Below are positions 23,564 through 31,872 of a DNA stretch of 49,684 bases, one piece after another. The position numbers and the translations under genes were made by a program. How positions within the stretch are numbered: the stretch's first letter is position 1; each line of letters begins with the position of its first letter. The stretch spans positions 1 through 49,684 of the forward strand of contig JAIYAQ010000031.1 of NCBI GenBank assembly GCA_027488975.1. Reading direction: 5' to 3'. The notes beneath the pieces were generated by a model, which was not told the DNA's origin, searched no databases, and was given only the letters and a program-made list of their open reading frames with translations. The DNA is from Cyanobium sp. E1_MAG_00006. GTDB taxonomy: Bacteria > Cyanobacteriota > Cyanobacteriia > PCC-6307 > Cyanobiaceae.

Positions 23564-23797
23564 TCAGCCCACCTCCAGGCCAGGGCGGCGGAAGAGGGCG
23601 TTCAGGTAGTGCTGGGCCACGGCTGGTTCCTTGCAGCCCTGCTGGAATAGGAAGCCGGCCACGGCCGACTGCATCAGCCGGTATTGGTCCCATTCGGGGT
23701 GGGCGGCGATGAAGCGGGCCATGGCCTGGAACAGATCCTCCGGGAACTGGTTTTCCACACTCACGTGAGGGGCCAGGTGGTCGGGGATGTTCGCCAT
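23564..23797 (-). CDS. DUF2811 family protein
   Basis: The 77-residue protein starts MANIPDHLAPHVSVENQFPE and continues with FIAAHPEWDQYRLMQSAVAG and FLFQQGC. This matches the small cyanobacterial DUF2811 family over its whole length. The function is unknown. The family's short size and its restriction to cyanobacteria fit a core, host-specific gene. It is the first clearly core gene to the right of the island border and is transcribed toward tRNA-Pro. Confidence 0.85.
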   Translation of the reverse strand: MANIPDHLAPHVSVENQFPEDLFQAMARFIAAHPEWDQYRLMQSAVAGFLFQQGCKEPAVAQHYLNALFRRPGLEVG

Positions 23798-24086
23798 TCA
23801 GGCCGCGTCGCTTCGTTGCACCCATCACCCCACAGGGAGGGGCCGCACGTCAAAGGCGTCGCTGCGCACCATGTCTATTGCGTCCAGACATGAGAATTGC
23901 TGCACTGCAGCCGTTCTGCGGCTGTTTCTGGCATGTGGGCTGTCGATGCCGGCTGGTGTTCGGGCGCTGTCAATGGGAGAGGGCTTTTCCTCCGATGTTG
24001 GGCAGAGGCCGCTGGGGGCGGCGAGTCTCGCCTGGTGGGACTGTGGAAAAGCTGTGGAAAGCGCTGCCGCTGTCTGCTGTGGATTC
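23751..24086. promoter_or_regulatory. Cluster of DnaA-box-like nonamers (tentative)
   Basis: TTTTCCACA occurs at 23751-23759 (plus, inside the DUF2811 gene) and at 24042-24050 (minus). Near-matches are CTTTCCACA at 24053-24061 (minus) and GAATCCACA at 24078-24086 (minus). The bacterial consensus is TTATCCACA. The surrounding gap 23798-24210 (413 bp) contains no convincing gene. It separates the divergent DUF2811 and M23 peptidase genes, so it should hold both promoters. Confidence 0.25.
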
Positions 24087-24210
24087 GGTCTTCAGGGCTG
24101 CTGATGGGTCGGCTCGCTGGCGCAAGCATTCGCGATCAGTGCCGGTTCCGGTAGCGGCGGCGCATTGACAGGGGCTCCGATACAACGGCCTGCATCGTCC
24201 GCCTGGCGCC

Positions 24211-24912
24211 ATGTCCAAGGCCAACCCTGTGCCTCGTTGTGCCAGCTGGCTGGCCGCCGTGTGGCTATCCCCGGTCGCCGCCCTGGCCGTTGGTCTGGTT
24301 CAGGCCTCGTTCGCGTCGGCCCTCGTGCTCCAGCCCGCTGAGCTACCGCCGCGGCCGGCGCTGCTGCCGCCCGACACGCCCGTTGCCGAACTTGTGCCTG
24401 CTCCAGCCGCTGACGCACCGTTGGTTCTGCGCCCCGGCCAGCCTCTGCAGCTGGTGTACCCCCTGCCGGAGCGTGCTTCCGAGGTGGACCCCTACGGCTG
24501 GCGCTGGTCGCCGAGCCGTCAGGCCTGGCGCATGCATGCCGGCCAGGATCTGATCACAGCGGCGGGAACACCGGTGCTGGCGATGCTGCCGGGACGGGTG
24601 GTCCTGGTTGACGACATCGACGGCTACGGCCTGACCGTGCTGCTCGACCACGGCCGCGGCTGGCAGACCCTCTATGCCCACCTGCTGGAGGCGGCGGTGC
24701 TCCCGGGCGCCCAGCTGGCCGCCGGCGAACGCCTCGGCCGCGTGGGTCAGAGCGGGCGTGCCAGCACGGCACACATGCATGTGGAGCTGCGCCGGCGTAC
24801 CCCCGGCGGCATGGTGGCGCTTGACCCCACGCCGCTGCTGGCTGATGCCGTGGCGGCCCTGCCGCCTCCGCAGGCCCTGCAGGCTCAGGGGCTGCGGCCA
24901 GCGTCGCCGTGA
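24211..24912 (+). CDS. M23 family (LytM-like) metallopeptidase
   Basis: The 233-residue protein has a hydrophobic N-terminal segment (about residues 11-38) that looks like a signal peptide or anchor. A proline-rich stretch follows, then a peptidase M23 domain. The zinc-site pattern is complete: MHAGQD (H109, D113), YAH (H157) and HMHVELR (H188, H190). Such enzymes cut peptidoglycan cross-bridges, or act as activators when degenerate; here the ligands are intact, so endopeptidase activity in the periplasm is likely. The stop overlaps the GTG start of the next gene, so the two are translationally coupled, although no functional link is known. Confidence 0.88.
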   Translation: MSKANPVPRCASWLAAVWLSPVAALAVGLVQASFASALVLQPAELPPRPALLPPDTPVAELVPAPAADAPLVLRPGQPLQLVYPLPERASEVDPYGWRWSPSRQAWRMHAGQDLITAAGTPVLAMLPGRVVLVDDIDGYGLTVLLDHGRGWQTLYAHLLEAAVLPGAQLAAGERLGRVGQSGRASTAHMHVELRRRTPGGMVALDPTPLLADAVAALPPPQALQAQGLRPASP

Positions 24913-25514
24913 TTGTTCTCGAGCGCCCCGGCCTGCGCCTGCGCCATGCCCCGGGCTGGCTCCAGCAGGGTGGCCTGGCCACGCTGGAGCTGCGCCACCG
25001 GCTGACGGCCTCACTGCCCTGGCAGCAACCCGAGGTGGTCGTTTACGGCCGGACCCACCGCACACCGCGGCTCACCTGCTGGGTGGCCGATCCCGGCTGC
25101 ACCTACCGCTACAGCGGGTTCAGCCAGGCCATCACCGGCTGGACACCGGAGCTGAGCGATCTGCGTGACCGGCTTGAGGCTGCGCATGGCGTGCGCTTCA
25201 ACAGCCTGCTGCTCAACCGCTACCGCAGCGGCGCCGATCGCATGGGCTGGCACGCCGACGACGAAGCCGAGCTCGACGATCGGGCCCCGATCGCCTCCCT
25301 CAGCCTCGGCGCCACCCGCGCGCTGCGCTTCCGGCCTCGGCCGCGCGATCCGCTCGCTGATGGCGAGCCCCCCTTCGCCATCGACCTGGCCGATGGCGAC
25401 CTGCTGCTGATGGATCCGCCCAGCCAGCGCCACTGGCAGCACGGCTTGCCGCAGCGGCTGCGGCTGCAGGGGGAGCGCCTCAACCTCACCTTCCGCCTGA
25501 TTCAGCCCAGCTGA
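24909..25514 (+). CDS. AlkB-like 2OG-Fe(II) oxygenase (DNA/RNA repair type)
   Basis: The 201-residue protein has the AlkB-type core. NSLLLNRYRSGADRMGWHAD gives H115-x-D117. After it come SLSLGATRALRFR, GDLLLMDPPSQRHWQHGLP with the distal histidine (H178), and ERLNLTFR with the R-x5-R pair (R190, R196) that binds 2-oxoglutarate in this family. The length and motif order match the ALKBH2/3-like bacterial group, which removes alkyl lesions from nucleic acids by oxidation. It starts with a GTG overlapping the stop of the M23 gene. Confidence 0.88.
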   Translation: MIVLERPGLRLRHAPGWLQQGGLATLELRHRLTASLPWQQPEVVVYGRTHRTPRLTCWVADPGCTYRYSGFSQAITGWTPELSDLRDRLEAAHGVRFNSLLLNRYRSGADRMGWHADDEAELDDRAPIASLSLGATRALRFRPRPRDPLADGEPPFAIDLADGDLLLMDPPSQRHWQHGLPQRLRLQGERLNLTFRLIQPS

Positions 25515-25529
25515 TCCGCACGCCCGGCC

Positions 25530-25928
25530 TCAGCCGAGCACCGCGATGCAGTCGATCTCCACCCGGGCGCCTTTGGGCAGCGCCGCCACCTCCACACAGG
25601 CCCGCGCCGGCGATACCCCGGAGCCGAACACCTCGGCGTAGATCGCATTCACCTTGGCGAAGTCGGCCAGGTCGGCCAGGAACACCGTGGTGCGCACCAC
25701 CTGCTGCGGCGTGCAGCCGGCTTCCGTGAGCACCGCCTGCAGATTGGCCAGCACCTGGCGGGTTTCGGCCTCCACATCGCCGTCGCCCACCATCGCGCCA
25801 CTGGCGGGATCGAGGGCGATCTGGCCGGAGCAATAGAGCACGCCAGCCGCCTTGACGGCCTGGTTGTAGGGGCCCACGGGAGCCGGGGCGGCGCTGGTGA
25901 TCACGGCCTCGATGCCAGGGCTGGTCAT
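25530..25928 (-). CDS. ridA: RidA family enamine/imine deaminase
   Basis: The 132-residue protein, from MTSPGIEAVITSAAPAPVGP, matches the RidA/YjgF family from end to end. Landmarks are YNQAVKAAGVLYCSGQIALD, VVRTTVFLADLADFAKVNAI and the active-site arginine R109 in SPARACVEV. RidA hydrolyses reactive 2-aminoacrylate and related enamines formed by PLP enzymes. An upstream in-frame extension exists, but the ATG at 25928 gives the normal family N-terminus. It is divergent from the ABC ATPase gene, whose start is 44 bp away. Confidence 0.9.
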   Translation of the reverse strand: MTSPGIEAVITSAAPAPVGPYNQAVKAAGVLYCSGQIALDPASGAMVGDGDVEAETRQVLANLQAVLTEAGCTPQQVVRTTVFLADLADFAKVNAIYAEVFGSGVSPARACVEVAALPKGARVEIDCIAVLG

Positions 25929-25971
25929 GGCGGGGGAAGATGGGGGGCTGAGCCTATGGCGAACCCGCCTG

Positions 25972-27102
25972 ATGCGAGCCGAGCTGCCCACCCCCGAGCT
26001 GCCGTTGCGGCCCCAGGTGGAGCTCTCGGGTCTGTGGCATCGCTACAGCGGCCCGGCCGCCAGCGGCGACTGGACCCTGCGATCCATCGATTTCCAGCTG
26101 CGCCCCGGCGAGCTGGTGGGTCTGCTCGGTCCATCCGGCTGTGGCAAGACCACCCTGCTGCGCCTGATCGCCGGCTTCGAGCGGCCGGAGCGAGGGGTGG
26201 TGCGGATCGGCGGCCAGGAGGTGGCCGGGCCCAACCGCTGGCTGCCCCCCGAACGCCGCGGTGTGGGCATGGTGTTTCAGGACTACGCCCTCTTCCCCCA
26301 CCTCGATGCCTGGCGCAATGCCACCTTCGGGTTGCGCCACGGCCAGGACAGCAGTCGCGCCGCCTGGCTGCTGGAGCTGTTGGGCCTGAAGGGTCTCGAG
26401 CGCCGGTATCCCCACGAGCTCTCCGGTGGCCAGCGCCAGCGCCTGGCCCTCGCCCGCGCTCTGGCGCCGGGCAGCTCGCTGGTGCTGCTGGATGAACCCT
26501 TCTCCAACCTCGATGTGGAGGTGCGCCTGCGGCTGCGCTCCGAATTGCCCGGGGTGCTGGCCCGCTGCGGTGCCAGCGGCCTGATCGTGACCCACGACCC
26601 TGAGGAGGCGCTGGCCATCTGCGATCGCGTGGCCGTGCTCGAATCCGGCCGCCTGCATCAGTGCGCCAGCCCGCGCGAGCTGGTGAACCGCCCGGCCACC
26701 GCCTTCGTGGGCCGCTTCGTGCTGCAGGGCAACCTGCTGCCGGCACGCTGGCAGGGCGCTCGCCTGGCCACTGAGCTGGGCTGGCTGGAGCCGAAAAGCG
26801 GCTCGGCCGTGCCGCGTCCGGAACCCGATGAGCCGCTGCAGGTGCTGGTGAGCCCGCTGGGGCTTGAGCTGTTCCCGGACGAAGCAGCTGAGGCCTGGGT
26901 GCTGGGCCGCGAGTTCCTCGGGCGCGAGTGGCTCTATCAGGTGCAGTGCGGCGAGCTGCGCCTGCGTCTGCGTCTGCCCCTGGCGGCCGATTACGCCCGT
27001 GGCCAGCGCTGCCGCCTGCGGCTGCGACCGGGGGAGCCCGCCCGCCTGTTCCCCGGTGGGCTGGAGCTCAGCGCCGCCGCCGAGGTGCCGCAGGTGCTCT
27101 GA
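25972..27102 (+). CDS. ABC transporter ATP-binding protein, ferric-iron type
   Basis: All nucleotide-binding motifs are present: Walker A GPSGCGKTT, Q-loop VFQDYALFPHLD, signature LSGGQRQRLALARAL, Walker B LVLLDEPFSNLD and the switch histidine in IVTHD. A C-terminal region of about 140 residues looks like a TOBE-type regulatory domain. The overall pattern is that of FbpC/FutC-like ATPases for Fe(III), with sulfate, polyamine or sugar importers as alternatives. No permease or binding protein is adjacent, so the partner genes must lie elsewhere. The start is ambiguous: the ATG at 25972 gives a normal N-terminus and does not overlap ridA. Confidence 0.8.
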   Translation: MRAELPTPELPLRPQVELSGLWHRYSGPAASGDWTLRSIDFQLRPGELVGLLGPSGCGKTTLLRLIAGFERPERGVVRIGGQEVAGPNRWLPPERRGVGMVFQDYALFPHLDAWRNATFGLRHGQDSSRAAWLLELLGLKGLERRYPHELSGGQRQRLALARALAPGSSLVLLDEPFSNLDVEVRLRLRSELPGVLARCGASGLIVTHDPEEALAICDRVAVLESGRLHQCASPRELVNRPATAFVGRFVLQGNLLPARWQGARLATELGWLEPKSGSAVPRPEPDEPLQVLVSPLGLELFPDEAAEAWVLGREFLGREWLYQVQCGELRLRLRLPLAADYARGQRCRLRLRPGEPARLFPGGLELSAAAEVPQVL

Positions 27103-27121
27103 GCGCAGCCGTCTCGGCACG

Positions 27122-27168
27122 CCTCAGCTCAGCTCAGCTCGGTTCGGTTCGGCTTGGTTCGGTTTGGA
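27122..27168. repeat. Short GGTTC/AGCTC microrepeats between convergent genes
   Basis: The intergenic DNA between the ATPase and gloB stops consists of CTCAG repeated about three times, then variants of GGTTC and GGTTT. It lacks the symmetry of a terminator hairpin. Confidence 0.6.
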
Positions 27169-27169
27169 G

Positions 27170-27988
27170 TCAGCCCTTCCAGAGGTCCTTGCTGCCGCGC
27201 CGCCGGCGCAGTTCCGCACCATCGGCGGCGCGCATGAACAGGTTCGTGGCCTGCTCCAGGGCGATAGAGCTGGGGATTGTGGCGGTGCCGGCGGCCCGTG
27301 CTGCCTGCACGGCCGCCAGCCGCTCGCTGATGGCCGTATCGCCGGGCTCCTGGGCGGCGGCCCAGCGCAGGTTGCCCTCGGTGTACTCATGGGCGCACCA
27401 CACCCGCGTGGCCGCCGGCAGCGCCGCCAGCTGCTGCAGGGAGTGGTGCATCTGCTCCGGGGTGCCCTCAAACAGCCGGCCGCATCCGCCGGCGAAGAGG
27501 GTGTCGCCGCAGAACAGCTCAGCCGAGCCGCCGGCTTCGGCACCCTCGGAGACCGGCAGGAAGAACGCCAGGTGGTGGGCGGTGTGGCCGGGCACTTCCA
27601 GCACCTCGATGCGGCGCCCCAGCAGCTGCAGCACATCACCACCTGCCAAGCCGTCTGTCTGGAACGGGATGCGCGCCCGGTCGGCGGCGCTGGCGATCAC
27701 CCGGGCGCCGGGCCAGCGCCGCAGCAGTTCCGGGGTGCCGCCGATGTGGTCGCGGTGGTGGTGGGTCTGCAGCACGGCCGTCAACTCCAGCCCCCGCTGC
27801 TCCAGCCAGGCGATCACCGGTTCAGCCACGGCCGGATCCACCACCACCGCCGGCCCGGGGACGCCAGCGTGCAGCACGAAGACGTAGTTGTCGTTCAGCA
27901 CCGGGATCAGCACCACCTGCAGCGCTGAACAGCCGGCAGCAGCCGGGCTGGTCGGCGTGGGGCTGGTGGCGGCGACCGGCTGCTGCAT
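27170..27988 (-). CDS. gloB: Hydroxyacylglutathione hydrolase (glyoxalase II)
   Basis: This metallo-beta-lactamase-fold hydrolase has the motif [10 protein letters not shown] (H76, H78, D80, H81), [33 protein letters not shown] and the late histidine in [11 protein letters not shown]. The order and the C-terminal region ([10 protein letters not shown] and NLFMRA) identify GloB rather than another family member. It hydrolyses S-D-lactoylglutathione in methylglyoxal detoxification in the cytoplasm. The protein has an extra N-terminal stretch of about 22 residues rich in A, T and P, which may mean that the true start is later. It is divergent from hisG with only 29 bp between them. Confidence 0.88.
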   Translation of the reverse strand: MQQPVAATSPTPTSPAAAGCSALQVVLIPVLNDNYVFVLHAGVPGPAVVVDPAVAEPVIAWLEQRGLELTAVLQTHHHRDHIGGTPELLRRWPGARVIASAADRARIPFQTDGLAGGDVLQLLGRRIEVLEVPGHTAHHLAFFLPVSEGAEAGGSAELFCGDTLFAGGCGRLFEGTPEQMHHSLQQLAALPAATRVWCAHEYTEGNLRWAAAQEPGDTAISERLAAVQAARAAGTATIPSSIALEQATNLFMRAADGAELRRRRGSKDLWKG

Positions 27989-28017
27989 CGTTAAAGTCCC
28001 GGTTCAGGCTGCCTTAC

Positions 28018-28713
28018 ATGATCACCGTTGCGCTGGCCAAAGGAGCGCTGCTCAAGGACTCGGTGGCTCGCTTCGCCGCCGCCGGCCTTGACTTCGCCGC
28101 CGTGCTCGAACCGGGCAACCGCCAGCTGATGGTGCCCAGCGCCTGCGGCCGCGCCCGTGCGCTGCTGGTGCGCAACGCCGATGTGCCTGTGTATGTGGCC
28201 TACGGCCAGGCGCAGCTGGGTGTGGTGGGCTACGACGTGCTGCGTGAGCACCAGCTGCCCGTGGCCCAGCTGGTGGATCTGGGATTCGGTGGTTGCCGCA
28301 TGAGCGTGGCGGTGAAGGCCAGCAGCCCTTACCGACGCGCCGCCGATCTGCCGGCCCACTGCCGCATCGCCAGCAAGTTCACCCGCTGCGCCGAGGCCTA
28401 CTTCGAGGCCCTCGATCTGCCGGTGGAGCTGATTCATCTGGCCGGCTCGGTGGAGCTCGGCCCGATCACCGGCATGAGCGAGGCGATCGTGGATCTGGTG
28501 GCCACCGGCCGCACCCTCGAGGAGAACGGCTTGATCGCCATCGAGGACCTCTTCCACTCCACCGCGCGGCTGGTGGGCCATCCGCTCGCCCTGCGGCTCG
28601 ACCACGGGCCGCTGCAGGCAATCGTGGATCAGATCGCCGCCGTCAGTGCCAGCCCCAGCCCCGCCGCGAGCCAGGTGCCGGCGGCGGCGCTGGCTCCAGC
28701 CTCCCCAGCCTGA
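28018..28713 (+). CDS. hisG: ATP phosphoribosyltransferase, short form
   Basis: The 231-residue protein starts [19 protein letters not shown] and has the HisG core: [56 protein letters not shown] and [14 protein letters not shown]. It catalyses the first step of histidine synthesis, from ATP and PRPP. It lacks the C-terminal regulatory domain of the long form and ends in an A/P/S-rich tail, so it should need the HisZ subunit, which is not in this window. Its stop overlaps the ATG of the ABC exporter (TGATG), indicating coupling. Confidence 0.92.
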   Translation: MITVALAKGALLKDSVARFAAAGLDFAAVLEPGNRQLMVPSACGRARALLVRNADVPVYVAYGQAQLGVVGYDVLREHQLPVAQLVDLGFGGCRMSVAVKASSPYRRAADLPAHCRIASKFTRCAEAYFEALDLPVELIHLAGSVELGPITGMSEAIVDLVATGRTLEENGLIAIEDLFHSTARLVGHPLALRLDHGPLQAIVDQIAAVSASPSPAASQVPAAALAPASPA

Positions 28714-30512
28714 TGGCTGCGCGCGATCGCCAGCGGCTGCTGCGGCTGCTTCCGTATCTGGGCCGCGACCGCCGCCGCCTTCTCCTCACCCTGGTGCTTC
28801 TGATCCCGGTGGCGGGTGCCGCCGCCGTGCAGCCGCTGCTGGTGGGTCAGGCCATCTCCGCACTGCGCCACGAGCCGGTGCTGCCCTGGCTGCAGGGGAT
28901 GGCGGTGAGCGCCCAGCTGCGCACCCTGGTGCTGCTGCTGCTGGTTGCCGTTCTGGTGCGCCTGGGGCTGCAGGGCGTGCAGAGCTTCAACGTTCAGGCG
29001 GTGGGGCAGCGGCTCACCGCCCGCATCCGCGACGACCTCTTCGCCCACGCGCTCGATCTCTCACTGCGCTTCCACGACCGCACGCCGGTGGGCAAGCTGC
29101 TGACGCGGCTGACCAGTGATGTGGACGCCCTGGCGGAGGTGTTCGGCAGCGGCGCCGTGGGGATCCTTGCGGATCTGGTGACCCTGCTGGTGATCGCCGG
29201 CACGATGATCGCGATCGAACCACGCCTGGGGCTGCTGCTGCTGGCCACGCAGGTGCCGGTGACGCTCACCATGCTCTGGCTGCAGCGGCGCTACCGCAAG
29301 GCCAACTACCGCGTGCGTGAGGAGCTGGGCCAGCTCAATGCCGATCTGCAGGAGAACCTGCAGGGGTTGGAGGTGGTGCAGATGTTCCGGCGTGAGGCCT
29401 GGAATGCCGATCGCTTTGCCCGCACCACTGGCGCCTATCGCCAGGCCGTCACCGGAACCATCTTCTACGACTCGGCCATTTCCGCCCTGATCGAGTGGGT
29501 GTCGCTGGCGGCGATCGCCGCGGTGCTGGCCCTGGGAGGCTGGATGGTGACCACCGGCGCCATGGGCCTCGGCACCCTCACCACCTTCATCCTCTTTTCC
29601 CAGCGCCTGTTCGATCCGCTGCGCCAGCTGGCCGAGCGCTTCACCCAGATCCAGGGGGGACTCACCGCCGTGGAGCGGATCGGGGAGCTTCTGGAAGAGC
29701 AGGTGGAGATCAGTGAGCTCCCCGCCGGTGAACGCTCGGCTGCGGCCGTGGCCAGCGGCGGTCAGCGCAGCAGCGCCGGTGAGGTGATCTTCGAGAACGT
29801 CTCCTTCGCCTATCGCGACGACGAGCCGATCCTCACGGATCTCTCCTTCCGGATCGAACCCGGCGAGCACGTGGCGCTGGTGGGCCCCACCGGTTCCGGC
29901 AAGACCACCGTGATCCGCCTCCTCTGCCGGCTTTACGAGCCCCAGCAGGGGCGGATCCTGCTGGATGGCATCGATATCCGCCAGCTGCCGATTCCCACCC
30001 TGCGCCAGCGCCTCGGTGTGGTGCTGCAGGACACGTTCCTGTTCAGCGGCAACGTGGCCGACAACCTGCGCCTCGATGCGCCGATCAGCGACCCCGACCT
30101 GCAACGCCTCTGCGCCGAACTGGGCCTCGATCCATTGCTGCAGCGCCTGCCCGCCGGTCTTAAGACCGAGCTGCGCGAGCGTGGCGGCAACCTTTCCTCC
30201 GGGGAGCGTCAGCTGCTGGCTGTGGCCCGGGTGGCGATCCGTGATCCCTCGGTGCTGGTGATGGATGAGGCCACGGCCTTCCTTGATCCCTCCACGGAGG
30301 CCACCCTGCAGCGCGACCTCGATCGTTTGCTGCGCCAGCGCACCGCCATCGTGATCGCCCATCGCCTGGCCACGGTTGAGGCTGCCGATCGCATCCTGGT
30401 GTTGCGGCGCGGTCGCCTGATCGAGCAGGGCAGCCACACCGCCCTGCGGGCTGCGGGTGGGCTTTATGCGCAGCTCGCCGATCTTCAGGAGCGAGGCTTG
30501 GCCAGGCTCTGA
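28713..30512 (+). CDS. ABC exporter, fused membrane and ATPase domains (MsbA/LmrA type)
   Basis: From the ATG at 28713 the 599-residue protein has an N-terminal six-helix export domain (helices near LLLTLVLLIPVAGAAAV and LVTLLVIAGTMIAI). A nucleotide-binding domain follows, with Walker A GPTGSGKTT, signature LSSGERQLLAVARV, Walker B VLVMDEATAFLD and H-loop IVIAHRL. This half-transporter should work as a homodimer moving lipids, drugs or peptides out of the cytoplasm; the substrate is not predictable. The start is fixed by overlap with the hisG stop. The last 28 bp overlap the convergent hydrolase gene. Confidence 0.9.
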   Translation: MAARDRQRLLRLLPYLGRDRRRLLLTLVLLIPVAGAAAVQPLLVGQAISALRHEPVLPWLQGMAVSAQLRTLVLLLLVAVLVRLGLQGVQSFNVQAVGQRLTARIRDDLFAHALDLSLRFHDRTPVGKLLTRLTSDVDALAEVFGSGAVGILADLVTLLVIAGTMIAIEPRLGLLLLATQVPVTLTMLWLQRRYRKANYRVREELGQLNADLQENLQGLEVVQMFRREAWNADRFARTTGAYRQAVTGTIFYDSAISALIEWVSLAAIAAVLALGGWMVTTGAMGLGTLTTFILFSQRLFDPLRQLAERFTQIQGGLTAVERIGELLEEQVEISELPAGERSAAAVASGGQRSSAGEVIFENVSFAYRDDEPILTDLSFRIEPGEHVALVGPTGSGKTTVIRLLCRLYEPQQGRILLDGIDIRQLPIPTLRQRLGVVLQDTFLFSGNVADNLRLDAPISDPDLQRLCAELGLDPLLQRLPAGLKTELRERGGNLSSGERQLLAVARVAIRDPSVLVMDEATAFLDPSTEATLQRDLDRLLRQRTAIVIAHRLATVEAADRILVLRRGRLIEQGSHTALRAAGGLYAQLADLQERGLARL

Positions 30513-31378
30513 TCAGCCTCCAACTGGTCGCGGGGCCCGGCGCCATCTGCGGCTCGGTCTTCGTTTCTCTCTGCGGGCGAGAGGTCGAGATCCTGCTGCA
30601 GCCACGCGTCGATCAGCGCGGCCAGGGCTGCCGGCGCTGAGCACATCGGCAGGTGACCCTCCCCCTCCAGCAGGGCAAAGCGGTGCTCGCGGCTGTAGCC
30701 GGCCAGATGGCGCACGTAGCGCGGCTCCATCACCGTGTCGCGGCTGCCGGCGATCCAGAGGCTCGGCACCGTGAGTGCGGCCGCCATCGCCGGCAGCCGG
30801 CGCACGGCACCCTGCTGCATGCTGCAGGCGAGCAGCCCGCGGGCGGCGTGCAGATCCGCCACCAGGGGGCTGCGGATCGCTTCGGTGCCCGGCAGCTGCG
30901 CGAGCCAGCCCGGCCGCCAGCGCAGGAAGCCGGCACCGCCGCGGCGCACCAGTCGGAACGGCCGCGGCTGGTAGACGCCGCCGCCTGCTGCCACCTGCAC
31001 CACCCCACGCAGCTGCTCGCCCAGCTGCGCGGCCGCGTGCAACACCAGGCTGCCCCCCAGCGAGTGGCCGATCAGCACCAGTGGCCGGCCGTCGGCCTGG
31101 CGCCGGGCTTCCTCGGCCAGCCAGCGGCCATAGCTCACCAGGCTGGGCTGCAGTCCGCGGGGCCGCAGCGCATCACCGAAGCCCGGCAGATCCGGCGTCC
31201 AGAGCTGCCAGCGGGGGCTGAGCTGCTGCCGAAGTGGCTGCCACAGCCGACCGGAGAGCAGCCAGCCGTGCACGCAGACCAGCAGGGGAGAGCGGTTCAG
31301 GGGCTTCCGGTAGGGGAACGGTCTCCAGCCTGCCCCAGTTGCTGCTGGCGTGGGGCAGGATCGAAACCATGGTTTCAA
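30485..31378 (-). CDS. Alpha/beta hydrolase
   Basis: The fold is clear: LLVCVHGWLLSGRLW (oxyanion HG), DLPGFGDALRPRG, the nucleophile elbow VLIGHSLGGSLVLHA, the acid region SLWIAGSRDTVME and the catalytic histidine in EGEGHLPMCSAP. The substrate is unknown. The start is uncertain, because no ATG or GTG lies between the HG motif and the divergent gene. The TTG at 31378 is the first plausible codon and would overlap the start of the acetyltransferase by 10 bp. The C-terminal ~30 residues are charged and overlap the exporter's end. Confidence 0.8.
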   Translation of the reverse strand: MKPWFRSCPTPAATGAGWRPFPYRKPLNRSPLLVCVHGWLLSGRLWQPLRQQLSPRWQLWTPDLPGFGDALRPRGLQPSLVSYGRWLAEEARRQADGRPLVLIGHSLGGSLVLHAAAQLGEQLRGVVQVAAGGGVYQPRPFRLVRRGGAGFLRWRPGWLAQLPGTEAIRSPLVADLHAARGLLACSMQQGAVRRLPAMAAALTVPSLWIAGSRDTVMEPRYVRHLAGYSREHRFALLEGEGHLPMCSAPAALAALIDAWLQQDLDLSPAERNEDRAADGAGPRDQLEADQSLAKPRS

Positions 31379-31872
31379 CCACCGCCACCGACCTGGATGG
31401 CCTCCACGGCCTCTATGGCCAGGGGCACCGGCTGTGCACCACCCCGAACCCACAGCTCAGCCTCGTGCTCAGCCTGGAGCGTGAGATCGATCTGTTCGAG
31501 CTCGAGCAGCTCTGCGATGCCGTGGGCTGGAGCCGCCGGCCGCTGCGGCGGGTGCGCAAGGCTCTGCAGCACAGCCTGTTGGTGGTCGGACTCTGGCGCC
31601 ACGATCCCCGCCTGCCGCGGCTGGTGGGCTTCGCCCGCTGCACCGGTGATGGTGTGATCGAGGCCACGGTCTGGGATGTGGCGGTGCACCCCCTTTATCA
31701 GGGGGCCGGCCTTGGCAAGCAGCTGATGGGCTACGTGCTGGATCGCCTGCGGGCGATGCAGGTGGAGCGGGTGAGCCTGTTCGCCGACCCCGATGTGGTG
31801 GCCTTCTACAGCGCCCAGGGCTGGGAGCTGGAGCCCCAGAACCGCCGCTGCGCCTTCTGGTACTCGCCTTAG
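31369..31872 (+). CDS. GNAT family acetyltransferase, Ycf52/NSI-like
   Basis: From the ATG at 31369 the 168-residue protein carries LCDAVGWSRRPLRRVRKAL, LVGFARCTGDGVIEATVWDV and the acetyl-CoA loop VHPLYQGAGLGKQLM. VSLFADPDVVAFYSAQGWEL and RRCAFWYS follow. The order and spacing match the Ycf52 group found in cyanobacteria and red-algal plastids and related to the plant plastid acetyltransferase NSI/SNAT. It should acetylate a protein lysine, an N-terminus or an arylamine; which one cannot be said. The stop overlaps the convergent glycosyltransferase gene by 4 bp. Confidence 0.85.
   Translation: MVSTTATDLDGLHGLYGQGHRLCTTPNPQLSLVLSLEREIDLFELEQLCDAVGWSRRPLRRVRKALQHSLLVVGLWRHDPRLPRLVGFARCTGDGVIEATVWDVAVHPLYQGAGLGKQLMGYVLDRLRAMQVERVSLFADPDVVAFYSAQGWELEPQNRRCAFWYSP

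Noticed and set aside
25954-27120. A 388-codon minus-strand frame opposite the ABC ATPase
   Set aside because: Histidine/glutamine-rich shadow of a gene whose Walker motifs are all intact on the plus strand.
29061-30437. A 458-codon minus-strand frame opposite the ABC exporter
   Set aside because: Same reason: composition typical of antisense GC-rich DNA, no recognisable domain.
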